From assembly GCA_035236585.1 (NCBI GenBank), contig CP141137.1, forward strand, positions 13,346,327 to 13,410,326: 64,000 bases of DNA, in the 5' to 3' direction. Origin of the DNA: Warburgia ugandensis. Lineage: Eukaryota > Streptophyta > Magnoliopsida > Canellales > Canellaceae. The position numbers were made by a program, and so were the translations under genes. The notes beneath the pieces are model-generated. The model was not told the DNA's origin. It saw only the letters and a program-made list of their open reading frames with translations, and searched no databases. This document shows, one piece after another, positions 61,873 to 64,000 of this stretch (positions within the stretch are counted from its first letter, which is position 1; each line of letters opens with the position of its first letter).

Positions 61873-64000
61873 ATACACAATTCTAAGGCAATTATAATCA
61901 ATCTATAGTTATTAGGATAATATCATGTGAAAATTACATGTATCTTCTATATTGAATATATTTGTAAGGTTTGCCTACCTTTACTTTCAACAATCCATCA
62001 TCCCATTGATCTTGATTATCATATCTTTCATGTATTTGTCAAATCATATATATACAGTCATTCCTCAACTCATTTATACTTCCTAATTGTTCTTTTAATC
62101 ATCCTTACATAGGATGATTTGGATCTTTTTCCTTGGATTATATTGATCAATGTCTAATCTATTGATTTATATTTAAATCTAACATTCATACTAATTCAAA
62201 AACATACATACTAACACAATATTATGTTTCTTATTATTCTTGATTATTCAAGATCTCCTTATGGATCTTATTTGATCTTTAATTATCTTAATTACCATTT
62301 TTATTAGGATTAGATAGTTTACTATCCTTTTATGATCTTATTATTATTCAACCAGTTAATGTTTTACTGATTGAAGATAATTTATGCACTCTAATTCTAG
62401 ACAGCTCCTCTTATTTTCAATTGACTAAGGTTTACTAGATATAAGCTGTTCATGGAGTGGTTAATTCAATCATCATGTAAAGAGGCATTTATACCTCACA
62501 AACGTTGCCAAAAGATGGGAGAAGAGCGAGACTCTATTAGAGAACCCCCTTAATCACAATGTTCAACATTCACTGGGATGACTTTAGCTTAACCTTCATA
62601 AGGTTCCTATAAGCATTAACCCTAAGTACTCTTGCTATTTGATTTTAATTAAATCCATGAAAATTTAAAATGTCATTCATGGGGTTTATTATTTTTCTAA
62701 TTTGAGTTAAGAAAATGATATTCCTTATATTGTTCTACTAATTATAGCCATTACTATCATTAAGTCAATGTCCATATTCATTGTAAATGTTCATTAATAT
62801 CTATGTTTCAAGACTTGATTCTTTTTCTAAAATAATAATATTATATTAAATATAATACTGCACCTCGATTTTCGTAAAAATTCCAATTAATTCCAGAAAA
62901 ATTGGGGTTTTCACACCTTTTATCATTAATTTGTTTATAAATGATGCTATCTTCTCTCTTTTTAAGTTCCACTACTTAGTTTTTGGACACCTATTAAGTT
63001 CATTTCCTTTTTCCATATTTAGATATAGATATCCATTATCATTAACCTATATTGTTAGGTCAAACTCTCACTGGATATTACCTTATAATTCTTACACATT
63101 GATCTTTCGGTATTCCTTAGCAGAAAAAGTCTATTTGGCTTTTATATGATCAACTTTTAAAGGTTGGTAAGTGTTCATCCCTCTTCTTAAAGTATGTATT
63201 TGTTATAGCTAGATTATATGCTAAAGCAAAATCAAGTATAACTTACCACATCTTATTTCTCTCTCCAATATCATACCCCTCTGTGTACCCTATCATATCC
63301 TCCTTTTTCTTTTCCTAAACGACCATTAAAGTCTGCTCCTATAATATCCCCTTTGTGTGGGGAATTTCTTTTATGACTTCTTCCGTATCTTCCCAAATTT
63401 GTCTCTTGATTCCATCTTCTAACTCTACTTGTGGTGCATATGCACTTATAATATTTATGATCTTTTATCTTAAAATAAGTTTTATTTGTATGCTTTTATC
63501 ACTAGTTCTTTTAATGTCTACAACTTTATCTTTTAATTCTTTATCTACCACTATCCCTACACCATTTCTATTATTGTCCTTTCCTACATATCAGAGCTTA
63601 TACCAATTGATTTCTCTAGTTTTAGCCCCTTTCCACCAGGTTTCTTGGATACAAGTAACGTTGACTCTCCTTCCTTTCATCGTATCTACTAACTTCATAC
63701 TCTTACATGTCAATGTGCCTACATTCCATGTGGCAATACGAATCTTATTCTCTTAACCGAACCTATTTACCCTTGCAGTTCCCAAACAATGCAGGAATCC
63801 ATACATGCTTTCTACTGCACCAGGATTACGAGGCAAAGCCTTGCTTCCGAGTTAATTTGATAACACATATATACTCACATAAATCACAAAGTCTGCCAGA
63901 TTCATGCTCCAAACCAAATAAAATTTGCAGTTGACTTTTGAAGTTACTGCTTTTCCATTGTTCAGTAAAGTTGCTATCTTTTTGTCGCTTTCGTATATCA

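Larger units (their letters stand above)
60461..62915 (-). mobile_element. Solo LTR E (gypsy, Tekay-like), minus strand
   Basis: 2,455 bp with ends TGTGTTATCTGGG and GGGGTTTTCACA, flanked by a perfect CCTTT duplication (60456-60460 and 62916-62920) inside the LINE. On the minus strand it opens TGTGAAAACCCC. It shares parts of the core of LTRs A-D on the minus strand (GGGTGGCCAAACTCTC...CTCCTAGCATTGACATCCCCAAGC on the plus strand at 61538-61582), which gives the orientation. It contains two tandem-repeat blocks and no coding region. Confidence 0.9.
58610..63752 (-). pseudogene. LINE ORF2: endonuclease and reverse transcriptase, decayed
   Basis: Minus strand, several frames. Endonuclease: IRIATWNVGTLT at about 63752, TCIQETWWKGAK, VGKDNNRNGVGIVVDKELKD and DIIGADFNGRLG (about 63345), the APE-type motifs of RTE elements. 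After the LTR E insertion the linker resumes (MAKSI, GEKDVFKL). Reverse transcriptase: SWKCIDIIKDMHDGEITN, IIDELTNHLHEEIPSCML, with the catalytic box altered to FTDD. C-terminal part at 58891-58610 is open (MLRWLSSKTRKDRIRNENI, RLRWIGHVQQRQ, RGRPKRTWIEV). Many stops and shifts, so inactive. It is more diverged from the LINE at 42963 than recent copies would be. Confidence 0.87.
58517..63870 (-). mobile_element. RTE-type LINE in CAR intron 2, split by solo LTR E
   Basis: Parts 62916-63870 (5' side) and 58517-60460 (3' side) form one nearly full-length minus-strand LINE, about 2.9 kb without the inserted LTR. The 3' end is GCTGATGATGATC. Upstream of the endonuclease start, CCTCGTAATCCTGG... and TGGGAACTGCAAGGGTAAATAG still look like element sequence, so the 5' boundary (about 63870 or further) is uncertain and no target duplication could be matched. 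Confidence 0.85.
56149..64000 (+). other. Intron 2 of the CAR gene (open to the window edge)
   Basis: At least 7.85 kb. It contains a local tandem duplication, a truncated SINE and a minus-strand LINE carrying a solo LTR. No sequence like the next CAR exon (TVYD...DDKMGDAEF type) is seen, so that exon lies beyond 64000 or has been lost. Confidence 0.6.

Overview
The window looks like nuclear DNA of a flowering plant. The evidence is one multi-exon gene of a plant-specific family (a C2-domain ABA-related, CAR-type protein), long Ty3/gypsy LTRs, plant RTE-type LINEs, Au-like tRNA-derived SINEs, a TRIM and long CT/CA/AT microsatellites. The species cannot be read from the sequence. I see no bacterial, organellar-genome or CRISPR features.

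Layout. 1-3876: the 3' end of a Tat/Athila-like gypsy element (integrase C-terminus, PPT, LTR with a (CT)59 run), apparently inserted into a second long LTR whose 3' part follows (LTR A, to 6328). 6329-12058: gene-free DNA with microsatellites and one small MITE-like foldback. 12059-14796: an inverted solo LTR (C) with a perfect AAGAC duplication. 17144-33157: a three-level nest. A forward LTR (D) is split by a whole minus-strand Tekay/Del-like element (17832-30163), whose 5' LTR is split again by a forward solo LTR (B, 25979-28924). 33158-34500: AG microsatellite and a diverged tandem duplication.

34500-51140: a segmental array derived from the 5' end of a CAR-type gene. Three copies of the first coding exon occur at 34768 (broken), 39633 (open) and 46455 (open). 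The last two lie in a recent tandem duplication of about 5 kb, and the first copy of that duplication later received a LINE with a 15-bp target duplication. Copy-specific SINE, TRIM and LINE insertions, several with empty sites in the sister copy, give a relative time order.

51141-64000: the best supported gene, with exon 1 at 53570-53680 and exon 2 at 56053-56148; the remaining exon(s) lie beyond the window. Its second intron exceeds 7.8 kb because it holds a truncated SINE and a minus-strand LINE, itself split by a solo LTR (E, 60461-62915, CCTTT duplication).

Points most worth following: the two intact upstream exon-1 copies could act as alternative first exons spliced in frame to exon 2 of the downstream gene; and four LTRs share a hairpin (CTGAGGCATTGC / GCAATGCCTCAG) at an equivalent position, with a compensatory pair change in one of them. 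Most of the window is old, mutated transposon sequence. All identity statements are by eye.
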